Source of the DNA: JBGSQR01 sp964509295
GTDB taxonomy: Bacteria > Desulfobacterota > Desulfuromonadia > Geobacterales > Pseudopelobacteraceae
Direction: 5' to 3'
Assembly: GCA_964509295.1 (NCBI GenBank)
Contig: CAZDWS010000014.1
Span: 1 to 64,000, forward strand
DNA: 64,000 nucleotides
In this document: piece by piece, positions 7,967-17,969 of the stretch
Layout: every line of letters starts with the position of its first letter
Numbering within the stretch: position 1 is the stretch's first letter
Translations under genes and position numbers: made by a program
The notes under the pieces: generated by a model
The model's database searches: none
What the model was told of the DNA's origin: nothing
Seen by the model: the letters and a program-made list of their open reading frames with translations, nothing else

Positions 7967-10087
7967 TTAGTTTAAAACCGGAACAAAAATCTTAAAGGTA
8001 CTGCCAACACCTGTCTTACTCTCAACTGAAATAGCCCCACGATGAGTTTTGATAATTCCGAGTGCCACTGAAAGACCCATCCCGCGTCCGGTAAACCTGC
8101 TGGAGAAAAACGGATCAAATATTTTATTAATTTCCAGCTCTGATATACCATGGCCGGTATCTCTTATTTCAAGGCAGGCATAATTGTTTTTCTGAGGTTG
8201 CCAGTCTACAGGGAAAATTTGTTCATTTGGTATCTGTTCCGGAGTGACCGTTGTTATGTTAATATTAATTGCCTGGTTATAAGGACTACTTGCTTCCCAG
8301 GCATTAACAACCACATTGAAAAGAACCTGTTGAATCTGGTTGTCATTGGCATTTATTGTTGGTCCGTGAGTAGGGAAAGCTGTGCCAAGTATTGTTTTTC
8401 TGCCTACTGCAGCTTGAAGCATGGGAATGCATTTACGAGATATTTCCGATAGGTCAACTGGCTGAAATTTGGACGGTGTCTGTCCAAGATACGCCAGCAT
8501 CATTGAGCTGATTTCAGCAGCTTTGTCACATTCACTGATTGCAGTTGTGATACTGGACATGGCTTCTGAGCCGTCTGGTAGATCTTGAATGGCAAGTTCC
8601 AGGTTGCCTATAACAGCTTGCAGCCTGTTGTTGAAATGATGCGATATTGCTCCTGCCATCCTTCCCAGGCTTTCGCTTTTCTGGAATTGCTGATTTTGGG
8701 ATTCAAGTCTGTCTTTTTCGGACTTAGCCAGTTTTTGCTCTGTTATGTCCTCGTAGATTCCCAATAGTCCTACAATTTCATTTTTGTTGTTACGTAACGG
8801 TACCTTTGAAGTACGAAGCCACATCTGAGTTCCATCTGGTGCTACCTGTTGTTCTTCAAAGAAAAGTTTTGGTTTGCCAGACGATAAGACCTGAGTATCA
8901 TCGGCACGATATTGTTCTGCATGGTCACGCCAACTGAATTGAAAATCGTCTTTTCCTATCATTTCATCAGGGTTAGAGACCCCTGCATCTTTTGAAAATG
9001 CCGGGTTGCTGCCCAGGTAGCGCAAGTTGACATCTTTCCAGAAAACCCTTACTGGTGATGTGTTTATGATGGTTTGAAGGAGATAGTTGGAGTTGGCCAG
9101 AGCCTCCTCAACCTTCTTTCTTTCTGTAATATCTTGATTTGCCCCATAAATTTTATGTGTGCGGTTTTCTGTGTCTCTATTCAGCCAGGCCTGAGTATGG
9201 ATGTGCCTGATTTCTCCATCACGGCGTATGATTCGGTAATCTACCTGTATAATATTGACATTAGAAAAAGGTTGCATCGCCTTTTTTAGAGCTTTTTCCA
9301 GTTTGGCCTGGTCTTCCGGGTGAACGAATCTTTGTAAATATTCTTTTGGCAGCAGATTGCTGCCACCCTCAAGTTCGGTGCTGGTTGCATAAAGCTGGTA
9401 AAAACGGTCATCTAAAATGAAGTGTCTGGTATTAATGTCATATTCCCAGTAGACAAGATTGGCAAGTTCCATGGCTAACGCCAGTTTCTGCTCACTGTTT
9501 TTTATCAGCTGTTCTGTCTCTTTGGCTGATGTTACATCGCGTGCAGAACCTACAGTTCCTATTAGTTTTCCTTTTTCGTCTATAAATGGCGCCTTGCAAA
9601 CATCAAGAAAAAGAAACTTACCCTGGATATTGCCGTATTCATCAAACTGTTGTGCGGATCCAGCCTCCATTGTAATAACATCTGTGTCTCGACAAATCTC
9701 ACCAAAAGTATGCCATTCCGTTTCGTTCTTGTGGCTGTTACGTTCGCGTTCTGCAAAGAAAATATCGTTTTTGCCGATTGGTTCCTCTGTATCAACTGCA
9801 TTAAGCAGGTTTTTACAGATAGCCTTATTGGCAAAAATATAGTTGTTATTAATGTCTTTTGCCCAGATCATGTCAGGAACATTGTCACACATCATGCGCA
9901 ACAGGTAGGCAAGAGTACGGTATTTACTTTTATGTCCCCTTAACGCCTTCATGTTCTTAGACATATCCAGTATACGCTGTTCGTAGTCTTCACTCTTTTT
10001 AAGTTCCAGCTCTAGAGAGAAAATTCGTTCTTTTAGCATACTGTTTTCGCGTTTGAGAGTTTCTAATTCGGAGTATTCGTCTGACAT
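7967..10087 (-). CDS. PAS-domain sensor histidine kinase
   Basis: 706 residues, apparently cytoplasmic with no membrane segment. A short N-terminal coiled coil (residues 1-50) is followed by three PAS domains: about 65-190 with a DNVPDMIWAKD start, about 205-330 of the PAS_3 type with a YWEYDI core, and about 335-460 with a TSPVRVFWKD start. The phosphoacceptor region contains SHHFNN with H483 as the likely phosphorylated residue. The ATP-binding domain has DTGHGI and GRGMGLSVALGI. No receiver domain is fused and no response regulator gene is adjacent, so it is an orphan kinase with unknown signal. Confidence 0.9.
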   Translation of the reverse strand: MSDEYSELETLKRENSMLKERIFSLELELKKSEDYEQRILDMSKNMKALRGHKSKYRTLAYLLRMMCDNVPDMIWAKDINNNYIFANKAICKNLLNAVDTEEPIGKNDIFFAERERNSHKNETEWHTFGEICRDTDVITMEAGSAQQFDEYGNIQGKFLFLDVCKAPFIDEKGKLIGTVGSARDVTSAKETEQLIKNSEQKLALAMELANLVYWEYDINTRHFILDDRFYQLYATSTELEGGSNLLPKEYLQRFVHPEDQAKLEKALKKAMQPFSNVNIIQVDYRIIRRDGEIRHIHTQAWLNRDTENRTHKIYGANQDITERKKVEEALANSNYLLQTIINTSPVRVFWKDVNLRYLGSNPAFSKDAGVSNPDEMIGKDDFQFSWRDHAEQYRADDTQVLSSGKPKLFFEEQQVAPDGTQMWLRTSKVPLRNNKNEIVGLLGIYEDITEQKLAKSEKDRLESQNQQFQKSESLGRMAGAISHHFNNRLQAVIGNLELAIQDLPDGSEAMSSITTAISECDKAAEISSMMLAYLGQTPSKFQPVDLSEISRKCIPMLQAAVGRKTILGTAFPTHGPTINANDNQIQQVLFNVVVNAWEASSPYNQAININITTVTPEQIPNEQIFPVDWQPQKNNYACLEIRDTGHGISELEINKIFDPFFSSRFTGRGMGLSVALGIIKTHRGAISVESKTGVGSTFKIFVPVLN

Positions 10088-10148
10088 GATGTCTTTCCTT
10101 GAGAGTACTGGTAAAAGAATGTCATATTAATAAGTCGTTATCTTTAAG

Positions 10149-11489
10149 TCAGTTTTTCCTGTTTTTAAGCCATTCCATACGATCAACTATATTTTTTTCG
10201 TATCCATGACCTTTTGGTGAATAAAAAGTTGTGCCGACAAGTTTATCCGGCAGGCATTCCTGGCCTGAATAGCCATTTTCCGAGTCATGATCATATTGGT
10301 AATTTTTTTTGTAACCAAGTTCTTTCATCAGCTTGGTAGGAGCGTTCCGAATATGCATTGGAACCGGCAAAGCGCCGCTCTTACGCACTTCAGTCAAAGC
10401 ATTATTTATTCCAAGGTAGGAGGCATTGGATTTAGGGGCGGTTGCCAGATAGGTAACTGCCTGTCCCATGATAATGCGACCTTCCGGCATGCCTATCACT
10501 TGAAAAGCCTGCAGGGCGGATACAGCTACCTGCAAGGCTCGCGGGTCAGCATTGCCGATATCCTCAGATGCTAGAATGATCATGCGGCGCAGAATAAATA
10601 TCGGATCTTCGCCGGCTTCCAGCATACGTGCCAACCAATATAGCGCTGCATCAGGATTGCTGGCACGCATGGATTTGATGAAAGCTGAGATGACATTGTA
10701 GTGTTCTTCTCCACCCTTGTCGTATAATAGTGCTTTTCTTTGTAATGCTTCTTGAACTATCTCAAGCGTAATGTTTAAGGTTTCAGTTGATCCCTGCAAT
10801 AAACCGGCAGCAACTTCCAGAGTGTTAAGGGCAATTCTGGCATCACCAGATGATTGTTCAGCCAGAAAATCCAGGGCTGCTTTTTCAGCTGTCAGCCCAA
10901 GATTGCCAAGCCCACGCTCTGTGTCTTTAAGCGCATTTTCAAGTATCTGCTCAATAGTTGCGATATCAAGTTGATTCAGTGTCAGTACGCGGCATCTGGA
11001 GAGAAGAGGGGCGATAACCTCAAAAGAAGGGTTTTCAGTGGTTGCCCCAATTATAGTAACAATGCCTTTTTCCACATAGGGGAGAAAGGCATCCTGCTGC
11101 GACTTGTTGAAACGGTGGATTTCGTCAACAAAAAGGATAGTCCGTTGACCTCGTACGGCATATCCTTCCGCTTCCTTGAAGATCTCCCGAATCTCCTTGA
11201 TGCCCGAAAGAATAGCTGAGAAGAATATGAAATGAGATTTACTTTCCCTGGCAATTACATGGGCTAAAGTTGTTTTGCCGCAACCAGGCGGCCCCCATAG
11301 TATCAGTGAGGATAGATTGTCGCTGGCAATCATTCTTTCAAGGATACGTCCCTCGCCAAGCAGATGTTCTTGTCCTGTAAATTCGGAAGTCGTTCTTGGA
11401 CGCATGCGTTCAGCCAATGGGGCATGTTCCGATACCTCCGGTATTTTAGTCTGCTCGGAGGGGGTGTCCCATAAGCCGGGAGCGTTCAT
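10149..11489 (-). CDS. rarA: Replication-associated recombination protein A (RarA/MgsA)
   Basis: 446 residues. RarA is an AAA+ ATPase related to clamp loaders that acts at stalled replication forks. Visible are Walker A GPPGCGKTTL, Walker B FVDEIHRFNKSQQDAFLP, sensor GATTENPSFE, and the C-terminal tetramer domain with RDYKYPHD-like KKNYQYDHD near the end. The start at 11489 (MNAPGLWD) is chosen because AAGGAC lies just upstream and the gap to glgP becomes 13 bases; a longer in-frame version would overlap glgP. Confidence 0.93.
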   Translation of the reverse strand: MNAPGLWDTPSEQTKIPEVSEHAPLAERMRPRTTSEFTGQEHLLGEGRILERMIASDNLSSLILWGPPGCGKTTLAHVIARESKSHFIFFSAILSGIKEIREIFKEAEGYAVRGQRTILFVDEIHRFNKSQQDAFLPYVEKGIVTIIGATTENPSFEVIAPLLSRCRVLTLNQLDIATIEQILENALKDTERGLGNLGLTAEKAALDFLAEQSSGDARIALNTLEVAAGLLQGSTETLNITLEIVQEALQRKALLYDKGGEEHYNVISAFIKSMRASNPDAALYWLARMLEAGEDPIFILRRMIILASEDIGNADPRALQVAVSALQAFQVIGMPEGRIIMGQAVTYLATAPKSNASYLGINNALTEVRKSGALPVPMHIRNAPTKLMKELGYKKNYQYDHDSENGYSGQECLPDKLVGTTFYSPKGHGYEKNIVDRMEWLKNRKN

Positions 11490-11502
11490 TTTCAGTCCTT
11501 TT

Positions 11503-13998
11503 TTAGTCCAGGTCACGTCTGGCGTTTGGTTTGACTTTAACTGGTGTTACTTTCCAAATTTCATTGGCATATTCTTCAATTGTGCGGTCACTGGAGAACT
11601 TACCCATTCCTGCTGTATTGAGGATAGACTTGCGAGCCCATTCATATTGCTGCATGTAGAGTCTGTCCACGTCATCCTGACAATCTATATAAGAAGCGTA
11701 ATCTGCCAGCAGCATATAGTTGTCACAATTCATCAGTCCGTCAATGATCGGTCTGAAAAGGTCGGGATCGCCAGGGGCAAAAGTGCCGTTATTGATCATG
11801 TCTATGGCTTGTTTCAGTTCCTGATTGCGGTAATAGTAATCTCGCGGTTGGTATCCGGCTGCTTTCAGGCCGTTTACCTGTTCGGCATCCATACCGAAAA
11901 TGAAAATATTTTCCCTGCCGACTTCTTCCATGATCTCTATATTGGCTCCGTCCAGTGTGCCGATAGTCAGGGCGCCATTTAATGCATATTTCATGTTGCC
12001 TGTACCGGATGCTTCTGTCCCGGCTGTTGAAATCTGCTCGGACAGGTCAGATGCCGGAAAAATCATCTCAGCCAGAGAAACGTTGTAATTGGGTAAGAAT
12101 ACTACCCGCAGCATTTTTTTAACAGATGGATCATTATTGATCAGTGAACCGACAGCATTTATCAGGCGAATGATCAATTTTGCCATGAAATAGGATGGAG
12201 CCGCTTTGCCGCTGAAAATGATCGTGCGGGGTGCAATGTTGATATTAGGATTGGCTTTGATGCGATTATAACGGGTAATGACATGAAGCACGTTCAACAA
12301 CTGGCGCTTGTATTCGTGAATGCGTTTTGTATGGCAGTCGAACATTGAGTCGGCAGAAACCTCAACTCCGGTCAGTTTGAAAATTTCTTCAGCAAGCTTT
12401 CTTTTATTGGCTTTTTTGACCTCGATCCATTGTTGCTGAAAATCACGGTCTTCTGCATGTTCACGCAATTGACGAAGCTCATCCAGTTTGGTAACCCAGC
12501 CGTCACCAATTTTGGAAGATATCAAATCTGACAACCAACGGTTGGCATGTTTCAGCCAGCGTCGCTGGGTGATGCCATTGGTCTTGTTATTGAATTTCTC
12601 CGGCCATAGTTCGTAAAAATCCCGAAACAGGTCGTCTTTTAATATCTCACTGTGCAGAGCGGAAACTCCATTTACAGAGTGGCTGCCGATTATGGCCAGA
12701 TACGCCATGCGCACATGCTTTTCACCATCTTCGCTGACGATAGACATGCGTCGCAGACGTTCATTGTCACCCGGAAAGCGTGCTGATACTTCTTTAAGGA
12801 AATTTTCATTGATCTGGTAGATGATCAGCAGGTGTCGTGGCAGAATGTATTCCATCATTCTGACCGGCCATTTTTCCAGCGCTTCAGGAAGAATAGTGTG
12901 GTTAGTATAGGCAAAAGTATGGGTGGCAATGTCCCAGGCAGCATCCCAGGAGAGGTGTTTTTCATCCAGCAGGATGCGCAACAGTTCAGGAATCGCCAGG
13001 GTAGGGTGGGTATCATTCAGCTGAATAGCTACTTTTTCCGGTAACAGAGATACGTCGCTATGATGTTTGGCAAAGCGGTAAAAAATGTCCTGAACTGTTG
13101 CAGAGGAGAGGAAGTACTCCTGACGCAGGCGCAGTTCCTTGCCTTCCAGCATGTGGTCAGCAGGATAGAGGACTTTTGAAATGTTCTCGGTACGCATCTT
13201 GGATTCAACTGCGCCCAGATAGTTGCCCTGATTGAAAGACATCAGCTCGAAATCACGGGTTGATTTTGCTGTCCAGAGTCGCATGGTGTTGACGGTGTCG
13301 TTGCCATAACCCGGAATCGGAACATCATATGCCAAGGCCATGACATCAGTGGTATCGATCCAAGAGTGACGCCTTTCTCCATTGTCGCCGGCAAATTCAA
13401 TTACGCGGCCTTGAAACTTGATCTGGTGAAGGTGCTCCTGACGCGGGAATTCCCATGGGTTACCGTAACGAAGCCAGTTATCCGGTGATTCGTGCTGGCT
13501 GCCATCCACAATGCTCTGGTAAAACATACCGTATTCATAGCGAATGCCATAACCGTAGGCAGGCAATGCCATTGTCGCCATGGAATCAAGAAAGCAGGCT
13601 GCCAGGCGGCCCAGTCCGCCATTCCCCAGACCGGCGTCCCATTCGTTTTCCTGCAGATCCTTTACGTCAATTCCCATTTCTTTCAGGGCATTTTCCCACT
13701 CGTCCATCAGTCCCAGATTGATCAGGCTGTTGCCTAGGGTTCGTCCCATCAGGAATTCCATGGACAGATAATAGACCCGTTTTGAGTCGTTATTATAGTA
13801 GGACTGCTGTGTGTCAAGCCAGCGCTCGACCAGCATGTCTCTGACAGCATATGACAGAGCCAGGTAAAGGTCTGCTTTTGTTGCCGAAAACTTGTCTTTT
13901 ACGATGGTGTACTGAAGGTGTCTTAAAAATGAACGCTGCAAGTCCGTATAGGTTGGCATGCTGTCAGTGACCGTTGTTATTGAGTCTCTTGCGTTCAT
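11503..13998 (-). CDS. glgP: Glycogen/alpha-glucan phosphorylase
   Basis: 831 residues, normal for GT35 phosphorylases. It releases glucose 1-phosphate from alpha-1,4-glucans using pyridoxal phosphate. Recognisable blocks are YYLSMEFLMGRTLGNSL, GLGNGGLGRLAACFLDS, the phosphate-site region IQLNDTHPTLAIPEL, and the PLP-lysine block EASGTGNMKYALNGALTIGTLDGANIE. It is upstream of rarA in the minus-strand group and downstream of the helicase. No other glycogen gene is in the window. Confidence 0.96.
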   Translation of the reverse strand: MNARDSITTVTDSMPTYTDLQRSFLRHLQYTIVKDKFSATKADLYLALSYAVRDMLVERWLDTQQSYYNNDSKRVYYLSMEFLMGRTLGNSLINLGLMDEWENALKEMGIDVKDLQENEWDAGLGNGGLGRLAACFLDSMATMALPAYGYGIRYEYGMFYQSIVDGSQHESPDNWLRYGNPWEFPRQEHLHQIKFQGRVIEFAGDNGERRHSWIDTTDVMALAYDVPIPGYGNDTVNTMRLWTAKSTRDFELMSFNQGNYLGAVESKMRTENISKVLYPADHMLEGKELRLRQEYFLSSATVQDIFYRFAKHHSDVSLLPEKVAIQLNDTHPTLAIPELLRILLDEKHLSWDAAWDIATHTFAYTNHTILPEALEKWPVRMMEYILPRHLLIIYQINENFLKEVSARFPGDNERLRRMSIVSEDGEKHVRMAYLAIIGSHSVNGVSALHSEILKDDLFRDFYELWPEKFNNKTNGITQRRWLKHANRWLSDLISSKIGDGWVTKLDELRQLREHAEDRDFQQQWIEVKKANKRKLAEEIFKLTGVEVSADSMFDCHTKRIHEYKRQLLNVLHVITRYNRIKANPNINIAPRTIIFSGKAAPSYFMAKLIIRLINAVGSLINNDPSVKKMLRVVFLPNYNVSLAEMIFPASDLSEQISTAGTEASGTGNMKYALNGALTIGTLDGANIEIMEEVGRENIFIFGMDAEQVNGLKAAGYQPRDYYYRNQELKQAIDMINNGTFAPGDPDLFRPIIDGLMNCDNYMLLADYASYIDCQDDVDRLYMQQYEWARKSILNTAGMGKFSSDRTIEEYANEIWKVTPVKVKPNARRDLD

Positions 13999-14127
13999 TC
14001 TGTCCCCCTGAGTTCGGATCTGGAATGGAAACTTTCCTCTAAGTTTATACAGCTTTTTTGGGTGAATGCAAGATTAGAAAAGATATATTCTTAATGTTTT
14101 CAAGTCTTGAATTTTACTGGTAAAAAG

Positions 14128-16134
14128 CTACTCCTCCAGCATGCGTGCAAAGAAATCTGCGGCCATATTTTCCGAACTGGCTGCTTTATCAGTTGAAGAT
14201 GCAGACCTGTCTATTAAAAGGTGTTCCGGTATTTCCGCAAGAAAACGACTGACCGTACGCTGTTCTATTGCTCCGTATTTCCGTCTTGTCAGACAGCGTG
14301 AAATGGTCAGGTGTTTTCGTGCACGTGTGATACCGACGTAACAGAGTCGACGTTCTTCAGCCACGGTGGGATCTTCTTCAATAGATCTCTTGTGCGGCAG
14401 CAGATCTTCTTCCATTCCAACCAGATATACGTGACTGAATTCCAGACCTTTGCTGGAGTGAAGGGACATCAGCGTGACTGCATTGTTTCCCTGCTCCTTG
14501 TTATCATTGTCGGCCTTGTCTTCATCCATCAGTGAAATGCGTTCCAGAAAAGCAGACAGTGTTCCGCGCGGATTATGCTGTTCATAGATCGCCAGCGAGT
14601 TGACAACCTGTTCAATGTTTTCAATTCTCTTACGCGCCTGTGCTGCATCGTTCAGTGTGCGATAAAGTTCATCTTCAATGCGCAGTCGATTGAAAAGTTT
14701 ATTAACCTGCTCGCCAAGTCTTTGACTGCCAAAGCCTTCAATGACCTCTTTCATCATAATATGGAAGGCAATCACAGCTTTTTTTGATGATTCCGAGATA
14801 CCGGAAATTTCTCTGACCCGTCCAAGGGCTTCAAAAAGCGGAACATTATGTTCCATTGACCACTGATTAAGATGGATCAGTGTGCCGTCGCCAACTCCAC
14901 GGCGTGGGAAATTGATGATACGCAGCAGTGAAGCTTCATCACTGGGGTTGTCAATTACCTTGAGGTAGGCGATGGCGTCTTTTACCTCTTTCCGTTCATA
15001 AAACTGTTGTCCTCCCACGACCACGTATGGAATGCGCTCCTGGCGTAATTTTTCCTCAAAAGCACGACTTTGGGCATTGGATCTATACAGTATGGCCAGG
15101 TCTGACCAGGACAGTTTGTCTCGATACTGTTCCAGCATCATGCTTTCAACAACAATTGCGGCCTCTTCCTCTTCGCTATCTGCAACAAACAGGTCTATTT
15201 CCCGCCCCTTGCCTGCTGCAGACCAGAGCGCTTTGTCGGTTCTGATCGGGTTATTTTTGATGACACTGTTGGCAGCATCCAGGATTGAACTGGTTGAGCG
15301 GTAATTCTGTTCCAGCTTGATTGTTCGGCAACCTTGATAGTCTTTGCTGAAATTGAGGATATTCTGAACTTCAGCGCCGCGCCAGCCATATATAGATTGG
15401 TCATCATCACCAACTACGCAAAGGTTCCCATGTTTTTTTGCCAGCAGGGAAATCAGCAGATACTGGGATGCGTTGGTATCCTGATATTCATCAACCATGA
15501 TATAGCGGAACCGGTCCTGCCAGTATGACAAGATGGCCTGGCTGGATTGCAAAAGCTTGACTGAAAGCATGATTATGTCGTCAAAATCGATTGCGTTGAA
15601 GCCTTTTAGGAGTTCCTGATAGCGCGGGTAGACAGCTGCGGTTGCCAGCTCGATCCTATCGTCACTGGCCGGTTTGAATTCTAAGGCGGAAATCAGGCGG
15701 TTCTTGGCGGCAGAAATTCTCCAGAGGATTGTATCCGGATCACACTGCTTGGGATCGATGTCGCGCTCGCGCATGGCCTGTCGAATAACACCGGACTGGT
15801 CTGATGTCGTATAAATGGAAAAGTTCGGTTTAAAGCCGAGCGCTCTGATGTCGCGGCGCAGAATGCGTACACCCAGGGAGTGAAAGGTGGAAATGATGAT
15901 GCCTTCAGCCATTTTACCGGCCATTCCTGCGACACGTTCTTTCATTTCGCGGGCAGCCTTATTGGTGAAGGTTACAGCCAGGATGTTTTCAGCCGGTATG
16001 CGCTTATCTTTCAACAGGTGGACGATACGGGTTGTTATGACCTGGGTCTTGCCGGAGCCGGCCCCTGCAAGGATCAGCAGTGCGCCTTCGGTGTGATTGA
16101 CCGCCTGTTGTTGCGGTAGATTGAGTTTTTTCAT
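14128..16134 (-). CDS. UvrD/Rep/PcrA-family ATP-dependent DNA helicase
   Basis: About 668 residues of superfamily 1A helicase: LAGAGSGKTQVITTRI is motif I, AVTFTNKAAREMKER motif Ia, VDEYQDTN motif II, GDDDQSIYGWRGA motif III, EQNYRST motif IV, and TLMSLHSSKGLEF and YVGITRARKHLTIS the later motifs. The start at 16134 (MKKLNLPQQQAV) matches the usual family N-terminus; an in-frame ATG at 16185 would add 17 residues. Neither has a good ribosome binding site. The length is closer to Rep/PcrA than to UvrD. The C-terminal ~40 residues lack family conservation. Confidence 0.92.
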   Translation of the reverse strand: MKKLNLPQQQAVNHTEGALLILAGAGSGKTQVITTRIVHLLKDKRIPAENILAVTFTNKAAREMKERVAGMAGKMAEGIIISTFHSLGVRILRRDIRALGFKPNFSIYTTSDQSGVIRQAMRERDIDPKQCDPDTILWRISAAKNRLISALEFKPASDDRIELATAAVYPRYQELLKGFNAIDFDDIIMLSVKLLQSSQAILSYWQDRFRYIMVDEYQDTNASQYLLISLLAKKHGNLCVVGDDDQSIYGWRGAEVQNILNFSKDYQGCRTIKLEQNYRSTSSILDAANSVIKNNPIRTDKALWSAAGKGREIDLFVADSEEEEAAIVVESMMLEQYRDKLSWSDLAILYRSNAQSRAFEEKLRQERIPYVVVGGQQFYERKEVKDAIAYLKVIDNPSDEASLLRIINFPRRGVGDGTLIHLNQWSMEHNVPLFEALGRVREISGISESSKKAVIAFHIMMKEVIEGFGSQRLGEQVNKLFNRLRIEDELYRTLNDAAQARKRIENIEQVVNSLAIYEQHNPRGTLSAFLERISLMDEDKADNDNKEQGNNAVTLMSLHSSKGLEFSHVYLVGMEEDLLPHKRSIEEDPTVAEERRLCYVGITRARKHLTISRCLTRRKYGAIEQRTVSRFLAEIPEHLLIDRSASSTDKAASSENMAADFFARMLEE

Positions 16135-16291
16135 AGGTGCACAGGTGTAACATAAACTGCCGATACGATGCAATTTTGTTTGCATATTTATGTGTCATGC
16201 TTTGCTTGCAATGCCAATATAATCAGATAAAATATTCAGAAATAGTCTTTTGGTTCGGAATAACATAAATTAATTTTGATGCAAAACTTTC

Positions 16292-16320
16292 TTGACCTGT
16301 CTCAGGTATGGTGCTAGATT
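16292..16320 (+). promoter_or_regulatory. Promoter of the pyr operon
   Basis: TTGACC at 16292-16297, a 17-base spacer, TAGATT at 16315-16320. Transcription would begin near 16327, giving a leader of about 140 bases that holds the PyrR element and terminator. Confidence 0.75.
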
Positions 16321-16337
16321 CTCTAACACATTTTCAT

Positions 16338-16371
16338 ACCTTTTAATTTAGTCCGTGAGGCTAGCAAAGGT
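16338..16371 (+). promoter_or_regulatory. PyrR-binding RNA element (anti-antiterminator hairpin)
   Basis: ACCTTT (16338-16343) and AAAGGT (16366-16371) form a lower stem. The upper part has AGTCC-GTGA-GGCT, matching the conserved PyrR-binding loop of Gram-positive pyr leaders, in which GNGAGGYU is the core. One base between UCC and GNGAGG is absent relative to the Bacillus consensus. In the known mechanism, UMP-bound PyrR stabilises this hairpin and lets the downstream terminator form. Confidence 0.8.
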
Positions 16372-16404
16372 GACACCAATGATTTACTCCATACTTAAAT
16401 CTGA

Positions 16405-16441
16405 AGAGTCTTGCCGTTTGCAACGGTAAGGCTCTTTTTTT
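16405..16441 (+). terminator. Attenuator terminator before pyrR
   Basis: AGAGTCTTGCCGTT (16405-16418) pairs with AACGGTAAGGCTCT (16422-16435) over 14 bp with two G-U pairs and a three-base loop, then T's. It lies 25 bases before the pyrR start and 34 bases after the PyrR hairpin, the layout of a PyrR attenuator. Confidence 0.85.
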
Positions 16442-16465
16442 ATTCATGCGGGAAAGGTGGTCAAT

Positions 16466-17008
16466 ATGTCTGAAGAGCAGACCGTAATTCTTGACACAGC
16501 TGGAATCAAGCGAGCCTTGACACGTATTTCTCACGAAATGCTGGAGCGCAACAAGGGGCTTGCAAATGTTGTTCTGATAGGTATTCGTTCTGGTGGTGCC
16601 CATCTGGCCGAAGAGATCAGGGATGCGATTGAGGTGATTGAGGGGGAAAAAGTTCCAATTGGAGCTATAGATATTACCCTCTACAGGGATGACGTAAGTG
16701 GGAATTTGCCTCATCAGCGTGTTGGCAGGACAGATATTCCCTTTTCCATAGAAGGCAAAAAGGTGGTTTTAGTCGATGACGTCCTGTTTACAGGTCGCAC
16801 AATCCGCGCCGCCATGGATGCCCTGATGGATCATGGCCGGCCATGCTGTATTCAGTTGGCTGTTTTGATTGATCGAGGCCACCGCGAGTTGCCGATTCGA
16901 GCCGATTTTGTTGGTCGGAATGTGCCAACCAGCCTGAAAGAAAACGTTGAAGTACTTTTTGATCAATCAAGCCGTGCAGTAGAAGTGGTATTACAAAAAC
17001 TAAGTTAG
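16466..17008 (+). CDS. pyrR: PyrR: pyr operon attenuation regulator / uracil phosphoribosyltransferase
   Basis: 180 residues. PyrR binds pyr leader RNA in response to UMP/UTP and also has weak uracil phosphoribosyltransferase activity. The PRPP-binding motif VVLVDDVLFTGRTIRAAMDAL is present, with the N-terminal RISHEMLERN and IGIRSGG blocks. The start at 16466 is chosen because GGAAAGG lies eight bases upstream; a GTG at 16457 has none. As first gene of the operon behind its own RNA target, it probably regulates itself together with pyrB and the genes beyond. Confidence 0.95.
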   Translation: MSEEQTVILDTAGIKRALTRISHEMLERNKGLANVVLIGIRSGGAHLAEEIRDAIEVIEGEKVPIGAIDITLYRDDVSGNLPHQRVGRTDIPFSIEGKKVVLVDDVLFTGRTIRAAMDALMDHGRPCCIQLAVLIDRGHRELPIRADFVGRNVPTSLKENVEVLFDQSSRAVEVVLQKLS

Positions 17009-17035
17009 CATGAAATGTTCCTTTAAGGAGGAGGC

Positions 17036-17968
17036 ATGGCAGAGTTCAAGCACAAGCATATCATCACTTTGCAGGATCTTACCAGGGAGGAGATCGAGCT
17101 GCTTCTCTCTACGGCTGAGAGTATGCGCGAGATCAATAACCGCGATATCAAAAAGGTGCCGACGCTGCGTGGAAAAACCATCATAAATCTTTTTTATGAG
17201 TCCTCAACGCGGACCCGAACCTCTTTTGAGCTGGCTGCCAAACGTCTCTCTGCTGACACGGTGAATATTTCGCCATCGACAAGTGCCGCAACCAAGGGGG
17301 AAACTCTTTCCGATACGGCATTGAATCTGCTGGCTATGAAGCCTGATATTATTGTCATGCGTCATGCGGTTTCAGGTTCACACAGCTTTCTGGCGAAAAA
17401 GGTTTCCTGTTCTGTCGTAAATGCGGGAGACGGGGCGCATGAGCACCCATCCCAGGCACTACTGGACATGATGACCATGAAAGATCGTTTCAATCGTCTG
17501 GATGGCCTGAAGGTTGCCATTGTAGGTGATATCACCCATAGCCGGGTTGCCAGATCCAATATTCATGGCCTGACAAAAACCGGGTCACATGTTTATCTGG
17601 CTGGGCCACCGACCATGATGCCGCCTGGAATAGAACGACTCGGCAATGTTACGGTCTGTGCCAACCTGAAGGAAGCTATTCAGGATGCGGATGTTGTGAT
17701 GATGCTGCGTATTCAGCAGGAACGCCAGGGTAAAACCCTGATGCCGAATGCAAGAGAGTATGCCCGTTTTTTTGGCCTGAATCCTGAGAATCTGAAATTT
17801 GCCAAGCCTGATGCCATGGTCATGCATCCCGGCCCGATCAATCGAGGCGTGGAGATGTCCAGCTATGTTGTTGACGGCAAGCAGTCGCATGTATTGAATC
17901 AGGTTGAAAACGGTGTGGCGGTGAGGATGTCGATGCTGTATCACGTCTGCGGCGGCGAACTCGAGTAA
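17036..17968 (+). CDS. pyrB: Aspartate carbamoyltransferase catalytic subunit
   Basis: 310 residues. It condenses carbamoyl phosphate with aspartate in the first committed step of UMP synthesis. The carbamoyl-phosphate loop FYESSTRTRTSFE (about residues 52-64), the HPSQALLDMMTM block and the late VMHPGPINRGVE are all intact. A strong AAGGAGG precedes the ATG. No pyrI regulatory subunit gene is adjacent; the next gene is pyrC, separated by a palindromic repeat. It is 27 bases downstream of pyrR. Confidence 0.97.
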   Translation: MAEFKHKHIITLQDLTREEIELLLSTAESMREINNRDIKKVPTLRGKTIINLFYESSTRTRTSFELAAKRLSADTVNISPSTSAATKGETLSDTALNLLAMKPDIIVMRHAVSGSHSFLAKKVSCSVVNAGDGAHEHPSQALLDMMTMKDRFNRLDGLKVAIVGDITHSRVARSNIHGLTKTGSHVYLAGPPTMMPPGIERLGNVTVCANLKEAIQDADVVMMLRIQQERQGKTLMPNAREYARFFGLNPENLKFAKPDAMVMHPGPINRGVEMSSYVVDGKQSHVLNQVENGVAVRMSMLYHVCGGELE

Positions 17969-17969
17969 T

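Noticed and set aside
11275..11982. 235-codon plus-strand open frame over rarA/glgP
   Set aside because: It is antisense to two well-supported genes and crosses their boundary; no motif.
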